Shown: positions 20,024-32,228 of the stretch, one piece after another | Layout: each line of letters opens with the position of its first letter | How positions within the stretch are numbered: position 1 is the first letter of the stretch | DNA from: Pinguiococcus pyrenoidosus | Taxonomy: Eukaryota; Sar; Pinguiophyceae; Pinguiochrysidales; Pinguiochrysidaceae | Direction of reading: 5' to 3' | DNA length: 64,000 bases | Assembly (NCBI GenBank): GCA_019677205.1 | Contig: JAAMXY010002492.1 | Coordinates: forward strand, 16,615 to 80,614 | The notes under the pieces: generated by a model | Database searches by the model: none | What the model was told of the DNA's origin: nothing | What the model saw: the letters and a program-made list of their open reading frames with translations, nothing else | Program-made: the position numbers and the translations under genes

Positions 20024-23000
20024 CTAGACTGTTGCCTCGTCCGTCTGCGTCTGCACACTCAGCAGGGCCTCCGACAGATTCAATTCAGGCTGCTGCCTCA
20101 GCTTGAGCGCAAGGCTGTTGGCCAGCTCGATCACCGCATCGAATTTCTCTGGGCGATCGACGCTTTCTGGAGGATCTTCCGTTGGGCGCAAAACTAGAAG
20201 ATCCGAAAGGGCTTTTGCTTCCGAAATGGCTTTTGCTTCTCGCCTTCCGGGCTTCGAGGGGCTCACGATTGAGAGGCTGGAGCCACGCAGTGGAAACGCC
20301 TCGTCCACGCTGGCACGCACTCGCACCTCAAACGGAGGGCTTGCCGTAGACCAGCCGACCCCGTTCATGGCGCTTACGCGATACTGCAGCACAATAGGAA
20401 ACGTGCGCGGTAGTCTGAACGGCTGCTCTCGACTCGCAAGCTGTCTCGCGCTTTCGTACGCTGAGTGCGCGAAGCAATGGACATCGTTCTTCACGGTTGC
20501 GAGTTCGCGCCAGTTCTTCGGCCAGGGCATCGATGCTCCTTTCGCCACCTCCGTCGCGAGCATCTTATGCCGGCGAGGTTCTCTTTTCCACTCGATCTTG
20601 TAGAGTTTGATGGTGTCGCCGCTCGCATGGGCAGGCGCCCACGTCAGCTGCACGACTGGCTCGCGGAGGGAGACGTCGATATCTCTCTCGTCCTCTGACG
20701 CACATACTGCCGGGCTACGGCCTCGGGCCAAGCTCTCCACTCCGCTCGCCGTGTGCGTCCAGACGACAGTGCACGAGACAACTGAGGGTCTGGCGGGCAC
20801 ATCAGACGTAGTCGCGATGCGCAGAGGAGCCTGTGCGTGGAGCCAGCGCCGGGCCGCGTCGTCAATGTCTTCTTGATTCATGTCCTTCAAGTCCTGTGTC
20901 TCTTTTGCGCCGTGCGACGGCGCAGACTCGCTGACGAGCTCGTCCAGCGAGGAGAAGTGCATCTCAAAGGATCTTTGAAGCGACGCTAAGGAGCCATTCA
21001 GAACATGAAGTGCCTTGAGGAAGAAGCGTCGCTGCGGCCATTCCAAGGCCGCGATGTATTGCCTTATCGCGGAGGATTTGCAAGCATCGCAGGTGTCTTC
21101 GAGACCCTGCAGCAATCGCCGTCTGTCCTTCTCATCAACGAGCAACACTGCTCGGTACGCCGTTCGAGGCTGCAGCCCGGAAACACTCACACCCAGAGTG
21201 GCGAAGAAAGACTTCTCGTCGAGCTTGCTCTGCTCAACCAAGTGCGGCATCTCCGGGAAGATGGGCAGCAGCCATTCCTCCTGGAGCAAAGGTATGAGAA
21301 GAGCCCGTAGGGTCGGAGAGCACGTCGACTCGGATGCCTGCATTGCCTTCTGTAGCGACTGCACCGCTTGTGCGCAGTCCACCTTCCTCGTAGACGCGAG
21401 TGCTACATCCGTGGATGAGGGGCCCACTCTCGACGAGAACGGGTTCAGCGGCAGGTCGACGGACACGAGACGCACGATGATGTACGACAGATCGCCGACA
21501 CTTTGCACATGAGCCCGCGGGGAAATTGAGTGCGTGAAGAGGCGCATCGGCAGCAGCCGTTCCGACACGTTTGGCAGCAAATCCTCACTCTGATTCAAGA
21601 AGCTTCGGTCGCTTGACCGTGACGCATCCGCCGCGGCGTTGTCTCTGTAGTGATGCAAGAAGGACTTCATCACGAGAGAGTCATCGATTTGCCTGAGAAT
21701 CACGATCTGCGCCGCTAGCGCAGATTCCAGCCGCTCCGGCATCCGCAGCGTCACCTGCGTCGGGCCACGAAGCGGCCTTGCCGAGAATCCCCAAGCAGCG
21801 TGAAGCTGGCGGAAGCATGCAATTTCGTCCAGTGCGAGATTCTGGCGGCGCTGAAGAGCCAGCGGCACTGCTCCTCTTAAGGCTTCGGCAAAGCGGCGCT
21901 CCTTGTCCATCGCGTGTCTCTCCGCCGCAGCGGCCTTCATGTGGGCCTCGAGTCGGCTCTGCTCCTTCTTAAGCAGCAGATCCTCCTCGACGCGCAGACG
22001 CTCTCGGGCCCTTCGTGTAGCTTCTTCCCAGATACTACGGCAAACGTTGCGCGTCTTGCGGCCGCGATACACCGCCTGAATCTCACTGGCCGCCCAGTGC
22101 TCACCCTTTGCGGCGTCCGTCCGAAGTCCCTCCAAAACTTCCAGAAGGGTCCGACCGATGCGAAACTCCTGTTCCTTGAGACAGAGACGCCTCCGCGCCG
22201 TGCAAACCGCAGCGCACGCGGCCACGTCCTCTGCGGCAAGATTCTCGCCGGCAGCCCGAAGCGCCACGCGTCGTGCAAAGCGACGGAAGCCACGAGCTCT
22301 GTACTTTTTCGCCACCTCGTCTCGTTCCACCTGGCTCCAGGTCCTCATCGGCGCATCAAAACCACCGTCACCCTCTGGGCCACCGACCACAGCTGTCGGC
22401 GGCAGCTGGCTGATTCGCAGCAGGTCGAGGCGAGCTGGCATGGTGGACAAGACGCGCGTGTCGGCGTCGACGTCCGCGCCGTTGATAGCTTCCTGGTCTT
22501 TTACTGAAATCATTTGGTTCCGGCGCTTCTCGGCCGCGCGCCGTTGCTTCCGCTGGGCCTCCGATGCCTCTTCGTAAAGCCCTTCAAAGTACTCGGATGA
22601 TCTCGGCCCGTCCAGCAGATCCTCCACGGCGGAAGCCAAAATGGCGTTCTGGAGCTTCTGGCCGCCGTAGTAGGCCCAGTAATCCGCCTCTTCCCCCTCC
22701 ATAGCACGCTGGCGACCTTGCTTCATTGCCGCTGCGCACAAGTCGACCACAGCGCGCTGGTCGAGTCGCAGGCGCCAGGCCTCCTCCGCAAACGCCCAGC
22801 CGTGCGCCAGCCAGTCGGTGACGTAGTCGCCGTCTCCAATGCGACTCCGGAAGCGGCGACTGACCTGATCGACATTGGGGTCAAGGGGTCGCCGCAAGGG
22901 TTGAGGGTCGTGGCTATCCATCCTCTCGACTGCCATTTGCGCTTCATTGAACGACGAAACGCCGTCACCCGATGGCCCGTCCTGAGTAGCCTCTTCGCCG

Positions 23001-25752
23001 CCTTCGTGCTTGTGGAAGTCTCCGAGGCACCAGGAGCAGAAGTGTTGGACGTTGCTCAGCTCCGGGACCAGCTGAAACCTCTCTCGCACAAAGCCTTTGG
23101 GGACAAAGTTACCCTTGAGCGTCTCCGGCGAAGTTTGGAGCAAAAAGAAGATGTCGCGGCGTCCGCCACACATGGGATCGCCAGCATCCCAACCTTGCTC
23201 CTCGTCGCTGGATTGGCCTGAGTATCGGGCGAAGCGCTGGCACATCGTCTCGATGGCGGCGCTTTTCCAGTCGAACTCATCTCGGCTTCGACGCCTCTCC
23301 TCTTCGGCCAGTCGCCGCAGGCGCTGCTTCTTCGTCTCGAACTTCTTTCTGCCCTTCAAGGCTTGATGCAATGGTTGGGATTGCGTCGCCGAGGTAGCTC
23401 GAAGGCCAGACTCGTCGCGATCTAGCTTCGTGGTTGCCATTGCTGTTGCTGTTGCCGCTGCCGCTGCCGCTGCTGCTGCTGCTGTTGCTGTTGCTGCTGC
23501 TGTTGCTGTTGCTGCTGGTCCTTCCGTTGGGCTTGTTTCCTTGCGTGTCTTCCGACCCCAGAGGTCCGGGAGAGGAGCGTCGCTGATGCCCGAGGCGACA
23601 TATTCCCAGAACGTCTTGGGATCCCACCAGAGGTGCAAAGCGACGTCTTTCCATTGGCGGCGCTCGCGGCGCCTACTCTCGTTGGCACTCCGAATCTGCT
23701 GGCGGCGCTTCAGTCTCTCTGGCGGGGGCATTGCACCGTGAGGCTATTGCAAACGGCAAGAGCCTTTGAGGCCTCGAGAAAGACTGCTCACCTTTCTCTT
23801 CTTCGCTCAGGCTGTCGAGAAAGAGGCGGCGCTTCCGCTCTTCAACCCTTTCCCTCGCCTTCTCGATCCCTTCTCGTCGCCGCTTCTCCTTCTCCTCTTC
23901 AGTCTGCGGTGCGTCTCGCCTTGGAGCCGCTGCTTCCTTGTGGCCACTTCTTGTCTTCTGCTCCTGAAGACCGAAGTCACACGGCGACAAAAATCACGTC
24001 TTGCTGCAAACAAGCAATGGCCTGATGAAGGGCACGCATTACCTCGACAAAAAGCTGGAAGTCTCCGCTGTCCCGATCGAAGACGTCGCACGCAAACATG
24101 TCCCCATGCGGCGAAGACCGCGACATAACCCGAGCGAGAGCGAGCCAAAGGTACGCGCGTTCCACCTGATTGAAATCGAGGAAACCCCTGAATCGCAGGG
24201 GCGGCACAACTAGCGAGTCATCTTCTTCGTCTTGGCTGCCACTACGCTGGGCGGCTCTTCTCCGGTACAGCGCGTAGAGCATCTTCAAGATCTGTCCGGT
24301 GCTCTGCAGCTTCCAGCACAGCTTTTTCTCTCGGCGCTGGTCCAGAGCCACTTTGCTCGCGAGCAGCGCATTCCACTCCCCGCAGGCACCTAGCGCAACG
24401 CAACTGATGAACGACGCCGGTGCGCGATCTTCTTGCCTGTGCGCTAACGCCAATGCCAATACACTGCGAATGAGATGGCCGTATCTCTCCGGCAGTCTCT
24501 TGGGTAGATGAGTCAAGCTCCACTCGCACTTTTGGCCCAAGGCGTTCACGAAGCCCGCCTGTCGCAGATGATCGGCCGCGTCCTCATCCGCGCCGACGAC
24601 GCCTCCATCGACCAGATGGAGAATCGCGCAGGCTGCTCGAAAGGCGTCGTCCTTGTGGGCCTTGCTTCTCTCGGCTTCGCCCAGCCCCACCAAAGGTCGA
24701 GCCTTCGCCAGCGCGCCGAGTCCCAGGAAGACGTCGAAGGAAGGTTGACCCTTGAGGTTGAGGCCGGAGGGCAAGAGCTGGATTCTCTCCGCGCACAAGC
24801 CACGACCGAGGCTGACACCACATCCGTTCACGAACGCCACCGCGGCGAAGAGCTGACTGGCCCACGCGGCGAGCAGGGCCTCGGGGAATCTGCGAGACAT
24901 CTTCGCCCTCGTCTTGAAGGTTTGGAAGTGGCCCACGAAGTCCGTGTAGATGATCACGGTCCCGGCTCCATCAGCGCTTCTGGCCACTCCGCGGACGTTC
25001 GCCACGTACCGCGCGGCAAAGCCAAAGGCTTCTGTGGAGGCGAGATCGAGAAGTTGCTGGACGCGCTGGAGAGGCGAGCCCTTCGGGAACGGCGCTGTCG
25101 CTGCTTCTCGCGGCGTCGGAGACTCTTGGAGACGTGAAGCTGAGGTATCAGGACCAGCTATGCGAAGAAGCATCGCAGCGAAGTCCACGACGGCGTCCTC
25201 GTCGGCACCAGTCGCTGCGAGCGCGAGGCAGAGGATCCCATCAACAGGACTCTTATATCCATCGTCACTTGCCCGGTTGAGCCAAAGGACGCCGGGTGTC
25301 GCCTTGATGTGGCAGCCTGAAATGCACATGTCCTCCGCGGATTTTGCGGCCTGCTGCAGGGCCTGGCGGATCGTTCTTGGCTTCGTCCTTGGATAGGGGG
25401 CGCCAAGCATGCCGATCTTCTTGACCTTTCCCGCAGGCTCCAGGCGCTCGGCGTCAATGCCGTTGGCGGGCAGGAACCTCGCGAGCTTCATGGATGCTGT
25501 CTGGTGTACCGGAACGATCTCAGCGTCATCCAGTACGCCAAGGTCAGGCGTGAAGCTTTTCTCGCAGAGGACCCAATCCACCCCCACGCGCTGGGCAGGG
25601 ACTCTTCTTGATCCTCTCGTCGTTGCACTTTTGGCGATGAGGTGCCCAAGCCGAGTCTGAACCTTGCGAAGGCACTCAGGTTCCACCTCACCACATTCAT
25701 GCTGCGGAAAAGGTTGGGCCAGATGGTCCATTCGAGGCTCTTCCTGCGCCAT
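20024..25752 (-). CDS. Unrecognised 1858-aa protein with coiled coil, IQ motif and FN3-like domain
   Basis: Not assigned to a family. Three exons, 25752-24043, 23963-23792 and 23718-20024, join by 79- and 73-nt GT-AG introns with matching phases (0, then 1); no ATG or stop separates them, so the two large frames are read as one gene. Residues 1-570 form an ordered region including VIIYTDFVGHFQTF and a helix-rich stretch that faintly recalls a pseudokinase (weak). A charged coiled coil follows at about 580-640, a Thr/Ala tract at 697-723 (CTG/TTG-type repeat in DNA), and an IQ motif at about 1172-1188 (EIQAVYRGRKTRN), implying calmodulin or light-chain binding. A C-terminal domain has fibronectin-III features (VVQLTWAPAHASGDTIKLY ... 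YRVSAMNGVGWS). The first ATG, 25752, is used; an upstream exon is possible. Cytoskeletal or ciliary scaffold is a guess. Confidence 0.7.
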
Positions 25753-26600
25753 TTCTTCAAATGCCACTGACAAGGTAAGGTTGGTCGGGACCTTGAGTGA
25801 GACCGAATGGGCGACCAGTCTCAAGCGTTCTGGATCAGGCTATTTGGAACACGACGTACTCGATCGATGGAGCAGCATGACGCAGGTTCCTCAGCACCAA
25901 AGGTGTGCCTCTCCACCAGAGAAAAACGACCTTCGCGCACCCGCTGCAGGTCCAAAGACCTACTTCTCATGTTGTGGCGCGAAGCGCGTTCAGGAAGGAA
26001 ATAGGCCGAAAGGAAAGGAGAAGGCAGACAAGGAAAGGAAAGGAATGATCCCCGAACGATCCATGAGTCCCGAGCCAGCTATGGGCAAAGGAAGCTCCTC
26101 GTTCATGCTACAGCATGGTCAAAGTGTGCAGCTGTTTCACGAGTCCAGTTCAGAGTTGTCGAAGCGTGCACTCGAGATCTATTTTTACGGCTCCATACCT
26201 AGTAGCATCCTTGCCGTCTTCCTGTACTTTTGCGGAGATGCTCTTTCGCGAGAGAAGGAGATGTCATTGGATCGAGATTGATGGTTTCGAATGTACCCGC
26301 TCAATCCACGCTTAAGCATCCTTCTGGCGGCCCAATCAAGGCACGTAGAAAGTAGAAAGCGTCGCGGAAGTCGGGCGGCAACGTCAACGGTGCTCAAGTC
26401 TGGCAGCGGCAATAAGACTCCGTTTTGCTGACCTGCAGCTGGCATGTGCCACACGGACGTCCACTTCCTTCGGAACGAGTGCAATCACTCCAGATACCCA
26501 ATGGTGCCGGGGCATTAGATCGATGGCCTTGCTTCTGCGGTTGGTGACCGGTTGGTGACCAATTGACGAGGTTCCAGGTCAGTCACAGTGCAGGCGTCGG
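25753..26600. other. Intergenic region upstream of the 1858-aa gene
   Basis: About 850 bp. It may include the promoter and a 5' exon of the minus-strand gene (a candidate donor gagtacg lies near 25858). A doubled ggttggtgacc unit sits at 26539-26562. No gene could be supported. Confidence 0.45.
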
Positions 26601-26939
26601 ATGTATCGTGGAGTCGTGTCGCACCATGCGGTACCTGCGACGTCGGGAAGGAGCAGCATGGCGGAGACGCAGGAGATGCTCGACTTCTGTGCGAAGCATA
26701 ACATTCTGCCGGGCGTCGTGGTGATTCCCGCTTGTCGCGCGAACGTGGCCATTCAGATGCTCGCCGAGGGGCATGTACCCTTGGGAGGAGGGAGATGTGC
26801 GGTCGACGACGTTGAGGAAAGCATGAAGGATGAGGAAATTGAGCTTGGGGCGCCAGAGATCAGATCTCCGCCTGCGGCGCAGAGCTTCTTTACGACGCTG
26901 CTGCGGATGCCAGCGTCGTTCTGGCCCTTCCGGGTTTAG
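26601..26939 (+). pseudogene. Fragment of a zinc alcohol dehydrogenase (CAD-type) C-terminus
   Basis: The first half of this 112-aa frame contains SMAETQEMLDFCAKHNILPG then VVVIPACRANVAIQMLAEG, matching the end of cinnamyl-alcohol-dehydrogenase-type enzymes (ETQEMLDFCAEHN...PDIEVI...IN-A-ERM...). The family ending RYRFVID is replaced by an unrelated Gly/Arg-rich stretch. All catalytic zinc and NADP-binding regions are absent and no upstream exon carrying them was seen. It is therefore read as a decayed fragment, not a working enzyme; a terminal exon of a rearranged gene is possible. Confidence 0.55.
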
Positions 26940-27161
26940 CTTCCGTTGTGCCCGCCGCCGTCTGGGCCGTAGAAGCGTTCGGTTGGTGCTGCGGGATCTC
27001 TCTGAGAGACACCCCACAGGACGCATGTGCGGCCAGTCCTTGGTGCGCCTGCTGCGCCTGCTAATCTTCCTGAGAAGCGACTCTGCAGAGCAGCAAAGGG
27101 GTCTCTAGATGTCTTCCGTCTTTTGCAAACAACCTTTGCTTTGCCTGCCTTTGCTTCTCGT

Positions 27162-28311
27162 CTATTCATGGCCTCTTGCTTGCCTTTCCGGGCGCCAAGC
27201 AATCCGCTCCGCTTCGCCAAACTGCTGAAAGATGATCTCGCCCGGCTCAGTGTCGTCCACTTGTTCTGTGCCTCCTGCACCAGTTGTGGCAAGGTCCTGC
27301 GCGAATGTGCCGTCCTCGGTGAAGTACTCGCAGAGGTCAGTGTCGCACCCACGCTGCTTCAGCACGAGCAGCGTCTTGCTCGCGGTCTGAGCGTCCCAGT
27401 CGCGCACTTTCCCAGCAACAAGACTTCCCCACTGCGAATCAAAGTGGGGGAAGACCTCGACGCCGGGACCCGCCCAGCCAAGGCCATGCTCCTTGCTCCA
27501 GTCGATGATCACGTCATCGCCAAAGAGGTGGGGATTGTCCCATCCCTTCCACAAGGCTGGGTCGACCGTGTCGCCTGCAGAGGGGACGAGCGAAGTGGCA
27601 TGAAACCTCCAGGCAAAGCCGCATCAACAAACTCCGCGCGCCTCTCCGAACCTGCAACGATTCCGCCAGCGCTGATTCCCACATACAGAAAGCTCTCGGC
27701 GGCACTGCGGCGCCCCAGGAGGATGTCGTAGAGGCCGCCCTCCCGGCTCATGTGATGATGCAGCCAGAACGTGTTGCCGCCGGCCACGTAGACGGCATCA
27801 CAGCTTCGTGCAAAGTCTTCCCACTTGGACGCGTCTTCAGCAATGTCCACCGGCCGCATCTGCACCCCGAGGGCCTCCGACAGCTCGGTGGCTTTCTTGC
27901 GGGCATCATATCTCGCTCGCCGGCGCTGCTCTCCCGGCGGCCGAGTAGACGTCGCACTGGGCGCCGCTTTCGCCGTCCACACATATGCCACAATGGGCGG
28001 TTCGTCGTCGGCGTCTGGCGCTCCCAGAAGCCCTTTTTGGGGTGTCGAAGATGAGCCACCGCAGCGGCCAAACCTAAGCTTTCTTCATCCATCCATTCTC
28101 TCTCTCTCTTTCCGGAAGAGTTACCCCTGAAAACGGAGGCGTGCTCCGCCTGAAGATCATGGCTGCTCAGCAGCAGCCCGCCGACGCCGACGGGGAAGGC
28201 CGCGGGCGGCGCCACGGACGGCCGCAGGATCCGCGACCGCAACGTCACCGAGGCCGCCACCCCAACCCAAAGGCTGCTCAGCAGCATGAGGCGCCACAGA
28301 GCTGTCCGCAT
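27162..28311 (-). CDS. Peptidase S51 (dipeptidase E / cyanophycinase-like) family protein with presequence
   Basis: Serine hydrolase of the S51 family, which includes peptidase E (Asp-X dipeptides) and cyanophycinase. The family core is AVYVAGGNTFWLHHHM followed by FLYVGISAGGIVAG, whose Ser in G-x-S-A-G is the nucleophile. The exon ending at 27652 joins the one from 27574 across a 77-nt intron, giving IVAGDTVDPALWKGWDNPHL, and then a VEVFPHFDSQWG block with the conserved P-H. The frame ends at 27162. The N-terminal exon starts at ATG 28311 with MRTALWRLMLLSSLWVGVAA, a signal peptide, then Ala/Pro-rich sequence; its junction with the core (near 28107 to 28036) is uncertain. Targeting to a complex plastid or the secretory pathway is inferred. 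Confidence 0.78.
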
Positions 28312-28921
28312 GGCGCCAGCGTCGAGAGATTCTTTTCTCTTTACGTGCAAACCAACTCCGTTGCACCCACAAACAAAATGGCGCGAAATGTCCAAATGAA
28401 AATCGCGAAAAATCTTTTGTTTTTGGCTCCGTTGGATCCGGGTGCGACACCGATGGGATCCGCTGGTGTCGCGCAGCAGCGACACGTCGCGGCTGTGGAA
28501 TGCTGATTTCTGAACTGGAACTGAATTGAAAATCGCAAACCGGGAAACGAAATCGATCAAATCGCTTCGAAGAGCTGTTGAAGTTGTCAGAGTTCGGGAG
28601 ATCCTACAGGATCACGGAGCTCCGCAATACCCGCGCCTTACAGCGCGAGAGGCGGTCGCGTGGCGTTCGCGCTTCCCCGACCTCTCTGCGTCCGGAATTC
28701 GAAAGCGGGAATGGATACGTCACCTGCTAAGGTCTCGTCACTCCCGTAACCGTCAGCCCGCGGAGCATGTTGAAAGAGGCGTCGCTGGACAGACTACCAC
28801 GGCGGCTCCCCACATCGGAAGGGCACCAAGACTTCGGCGGACGGAGCCTGGCAATCGAACACGCGCCGCCGCCCTTTGGACCGCTCTGAGCTTCTGGGCA
28901 CTTTGGAGCAGCCGCGAAGGC
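28312..28921. other. Divergent intergenic region, S51 peptidase / GPI
   Basis: 610 bp between divergent starts, locally AT-rich at about 28330-28560. No exon or RNA gene was recognised; it must contain both promoters. Confidence 0.5.
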
Positions 28922-30965
28922 ATGGCGTCCCTCCGCGTGGCGGCGCTGGCGCTCGTGCTGCTCGTCTGTCCCAGCTGCGGCTTGAGGCCGCACACGCTGC
29001 GCATGCAGTTCGGGCCGGACAGTCCCATTGGCATGGTGCAGCGCAACCTCGTCATCGCGCACGACCGCCTGGTGCGGACCATCCACAACGCACGCACGAA
29101 CAATCGCGGCCTCGTGAGCAAAACGCCGGAGTGGGCGGCGTTAAAGGTGAGGAAACGTTTGCGGATGGGCCTCGCTCCCTCTCTCTCCCTCGTCAATTGC
29201 GAATGACACCCACTGGTTTGCTGGCTGGCGCAGAATGAGGTGGAGCGCATCCAGGAGACGCACCTTCGGGAGCTCATGCAGGACACAGACCGGGTGGACT
29301 TCATGATGGCGGAGGCGGAAGGCGTCATTCTGGACTACAGCCGCCAAAGGGCGACCTTGAACACGATGCGCCTCCTCTTTGAACTTGCAGATAGGCAGAA
29401 CTTGAAAGAGAAAATCGAGGCCATGATGAGGGGCCACATCATAAACACGACGGAGCGGCGCCCGGCGCTGCACACGGCGCTCAGAGCGTCGCGGGACGAG
29501 AGCATTCCGCTTGCCGACGGCTCCGACGCGGTTCGGGAAGTGCACGACGTCTTGGATCAGATCAGGGCGTTTGCAGACGATTTTAGAACGGGAAAGCTGC
29601 GCGGCGCGACGGGAAAGAGATTTAAGAATATCATCTGCGTCGGCATCGGGGGCTCGTACCTGGGGCCGGAGTTCCTCGCCGAGGCGCTCCGGACGGAGCG
29701 GGAGGGATGCGACGTGGGGAAGGACTACGAGCTGCGCTTCCTGTCCAACGTCGACCCGGTCGACGTCGCGAGGTGCACGGCGGGCCTGAAGCCTCAGGAG
29801 ACGCTCATCATCGTGGTATCCAAGACGTTCAAGACCGCCGAGACGATGCTCAACGCGCGGACCCTGCGGCAGTGGGCCATGGACTCGATGCCGCGGAAGG
29901 CTCAGTCCGAGGTGGTGTCCAAGCACTTCGTCGCGTGCGCCTCGGAGTCGTCCATTGAGCTGGTGCACGGCTTCGGGATCCCCTCCGCGCGTCTCTTTCG
30001 CTTCTGGGACTGGGTCGGCGGCCGGTACAGCGTCTGCAGCAGCGTGGGCATTCTGCCGATCGCGTTGAAGTACGGCTTTGATCTGATCGACAAGTTCCTC
30101 GCGGGGGCGCGGAGCATGGACCGGCACTTCCGGGAGCAGCCCATGCACAAGAACATCCCGATCATCCTGGGCCTGCTCGGCGTGTGGAACACGAGCTTCC
30201 TGAAGTACTCCATGCGTACGACTTTGCCTTACGCAGAGGCTCTCTTGAAGCTGCCGGCGCACATCCAGCAGGTCGATATGGAGTCCAACGGGAAGGCGGT
30301 GACCATCGACGGCTTGAAGATCGACTACCCCGTGGGGGAGGTCGACTTCGGGGAGCCGGGCACGAACGGGCAGCACTCCTTCTTCCAGCTGCTGCACATG
30401 GGCCAGGTCGTCCCCTGCGACTTCCTGGGCTTTGCGGAGTCGCAGCTGCCGCTGCACGTCCGCGGAGAGAAGCTGAGCAGCCACGACGAGCTCATGTCCA
30501 ATTTCTTCGCACAGCCGGATGCGCTCGCCTGCGGGAAGAGCGCGGAGGAGGTGCTTTCCGAAGGCTGTGACCCCGAGCTTGTCCCGCATCGGACGGTGAG
30601 TTGTAGAAGTACACGTCCCAGCAGTGCTGGCCGCCGCACCTGATGCAACCGCGAAGCTAACAACGCAACAACCGTAGTTCGAGGGCAATCGCCCGAGCCT
30701 GACCTTGCTCTTCGGCCGGCTGGACGCGTTCAGTATCGGACAGATTCTAGCGCTCTACGAGCACCGAACTGCCGTGCAGGGATTCATCTGGGACCTGAAC
30801 AGCTTCGATCAGTGGGGAGTGGAGCTTGGGAAGCAGCTCGCGGACACGGTGCGACAAGAGTTGGGACACGCGCGCGATGGGCGCTGGGCGCCGTTGGGGG
30901 CCAACAAGAGCACGACGAGGCTGCTGAAGATGTATCTCTACGGCTTCGACCAGAAGCACAAGTAA
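28922..30965 (+). CDS. GPI: Glucose-6-phosphate isomerase with N-terminal presequence
   Basis: Interconverts glucose-6-phosphate and fructose-6-phosphate in glycolysis and gluconeogenesis. Three exons, 28922-29146, 29234-30595 and 30678-30965, all phase 0, give 624 aa. Both PROSITE-type signatures are visible: [20 protein letters not shown] and, in the last exon, [13 protein letters not shown] with the catalytic Lys. The active-site block [15 protein letters not shown] ... [14 protein letters not shown] supplies the catalytic Glu, and [14 protein letters not shown] the catalytic His. The first exon begins [20 protein letters not shown], a clear signal peptide absent from cytosolic enzymes, so this is probably an organellar (plastid) isoform. 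The cleavage site is Cys-Gly-Leu-Arg-Pro, without the Phe typical of ASAFAP, so plastid delivery is not certain. Confidence 0.95.
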
Positions 30966-31748
30966 GTGGCATGGTTTCGTTTTCTTGGCTGGCAACCAAT
31001 CTTCTTGGTTGACGGCTCGACGGCGAAATGACTCGATGGCTTGACGGCGCTAAGCAGTCTGTCCACCACGTCATAGGGAGCCAATCGATAGCATTTCAAA
31101 GCTTGAGGACGAGGAGGCTAAGAAAGATCGCGCGCACAGCGCCTGGGTACGGATCCTCGGCGGGCGGCAGGAAGATGAAGATGAGTGCGAGGATCATGAC
31201 GTGGGGATGGATGAGAGGGTCGCGGATCGGGACGCGAGTCGGAAGGAGGAATTACAGAAAGAAAGAGAGCTCTAACGCTTTGGGTGGCGGTCGAGCCAGG
31301 GAGGTCTGCTTGTGGACTCGTGTGTCGCTTCTTTGCATCGAATCGGCAGGCGGAGAGGCAAGGAGCAGATCGGAGGCAGTGGCGGCGCTTTGAGCGCGTT
31401 TTGTGAAGGGAAGAGAGTGTGTGGGTGCGGCGAGGCTTGGTCGCTTTGCGCTTGTGAGTGTGCATTCGGTAGGATGGTCCGGTTTTTGACCACTGGAGAG
31501 TTCAGATCTACATGTCCACGGGAGCATCGATGCCTGTAGGAAGGTAGGCATGTCCAAACAACTCCGCTCGACTCCATCTGGAGAGTACGAAGATTGATGA
31601 GAGCAACGAGCGCGGATGCTTCTGAAATAAACTCCAGTGCCGGGGAATGAAGAATGAAGAATGAAGGAAGAAACCAGCAGCACTTTCTCTTTCAAGTGTT
31701 GCTCTCCGGAAAGTGCTGCTCTCCTGACCACGAGACCTGAGGCTCGCC
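30966..31748. other. Convergent intergenic region after GPI
   Basis: 783 bp between convergent stops. Frames here are low in complexity and show no family features; I see no gene. Confidence 0.5.
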
Positions 31749-32228
31749 CTACTTGGACGTGACCTTGATGCCCAGCATCTTCTTGTATATCTCCGCGACC
31801 CCGATTGTCGGCTTGCGCTTGCGCCGGTCCTCCTTGTCTTTCTCGATCAGCCGATCGACGCTCTTCAGCTTCTGCTGGATGCGTTGAAAGCGAGACTCCC
31901 TTGTCCGCTCTCGCCGCCGAAGACTCCGGGGACGAAATGGGACTACGTTTGGGACGGGGTCCCACGCTGGATCCCAGCCTTTGCCTGCGTCATGCAAGCT
32001 TAGGAAACGATATCCACAATGCGCAGTTGAGCCGAGGGAAAGCGAACCTGTCTCTGCGTCAAACGCGCCGAACGTGCCCTCCCTGATGGCGTCTTTCCGT
32101 AGCCGAGCTCGGTTTTTGGCGCTGATGGCCGGCTTTCGCCACCGCCCATTCACTTGCTGGAAGCGCAGCGCATCCTCGCCCAGCTTCGCAAGCTTCAGGA
32201 GCGCGCGCGTCCGAGGTTTGTACTTCAT
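31749..32228 (-). CDS. Small basic protein, possible mitoribosomal large-subunit protein (mL59-like)
   Basis: 159-aa, intron-free, strongly basic. The opening MKYKPRTRALLKLAKLGED leads to VNGRWRKPAISAKNRARLRK, which resembles the K-x-W-x-K-P-x-x-S-x-R-x-x-x-L-R-K core of small mitochondrial ribosomal proteins such as mL59. A later GKGWDPAWD and a Lys/Arg-rich C-terminal helix (LRRRERTRESRFQRIQQKL) fit an RNA-binding organellar ribosomal protein. The first in-frame ATG, 32228, is used; the frame is open upstream without ATG. The family call is tentative and from memory of the motif only. Confidence 0.5.
   Translation of the reverse strand: MKYKPRTRALLKLAKLGEDALRFQQVNGRWRKPAISAKNRARLRKDAIREGTFGAFDAETGSLSLGSTAHCGYRFLSLHDAGKGWDPAWDPVPNVVPFRPRSLRRRERTRESRFQRIQQKLKSVDRLIEKDKEDRRKRKPTIGVAEIYKKMLGIKVTSK

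Noticed and set aside
29141-30688. 515-codon minus-strand frame opposite GPI
   Set aside because: Shadow of the GC-rich GPI exon; its residues show no family features and the plus strand has the catalytic signatures.
31252-31965. 237-codon minus-strand frame between GPI and the basic protein
   Set aside because: No family features, overlaps the 3' end of the small basic gene in another frame, and is low-complexity in part.
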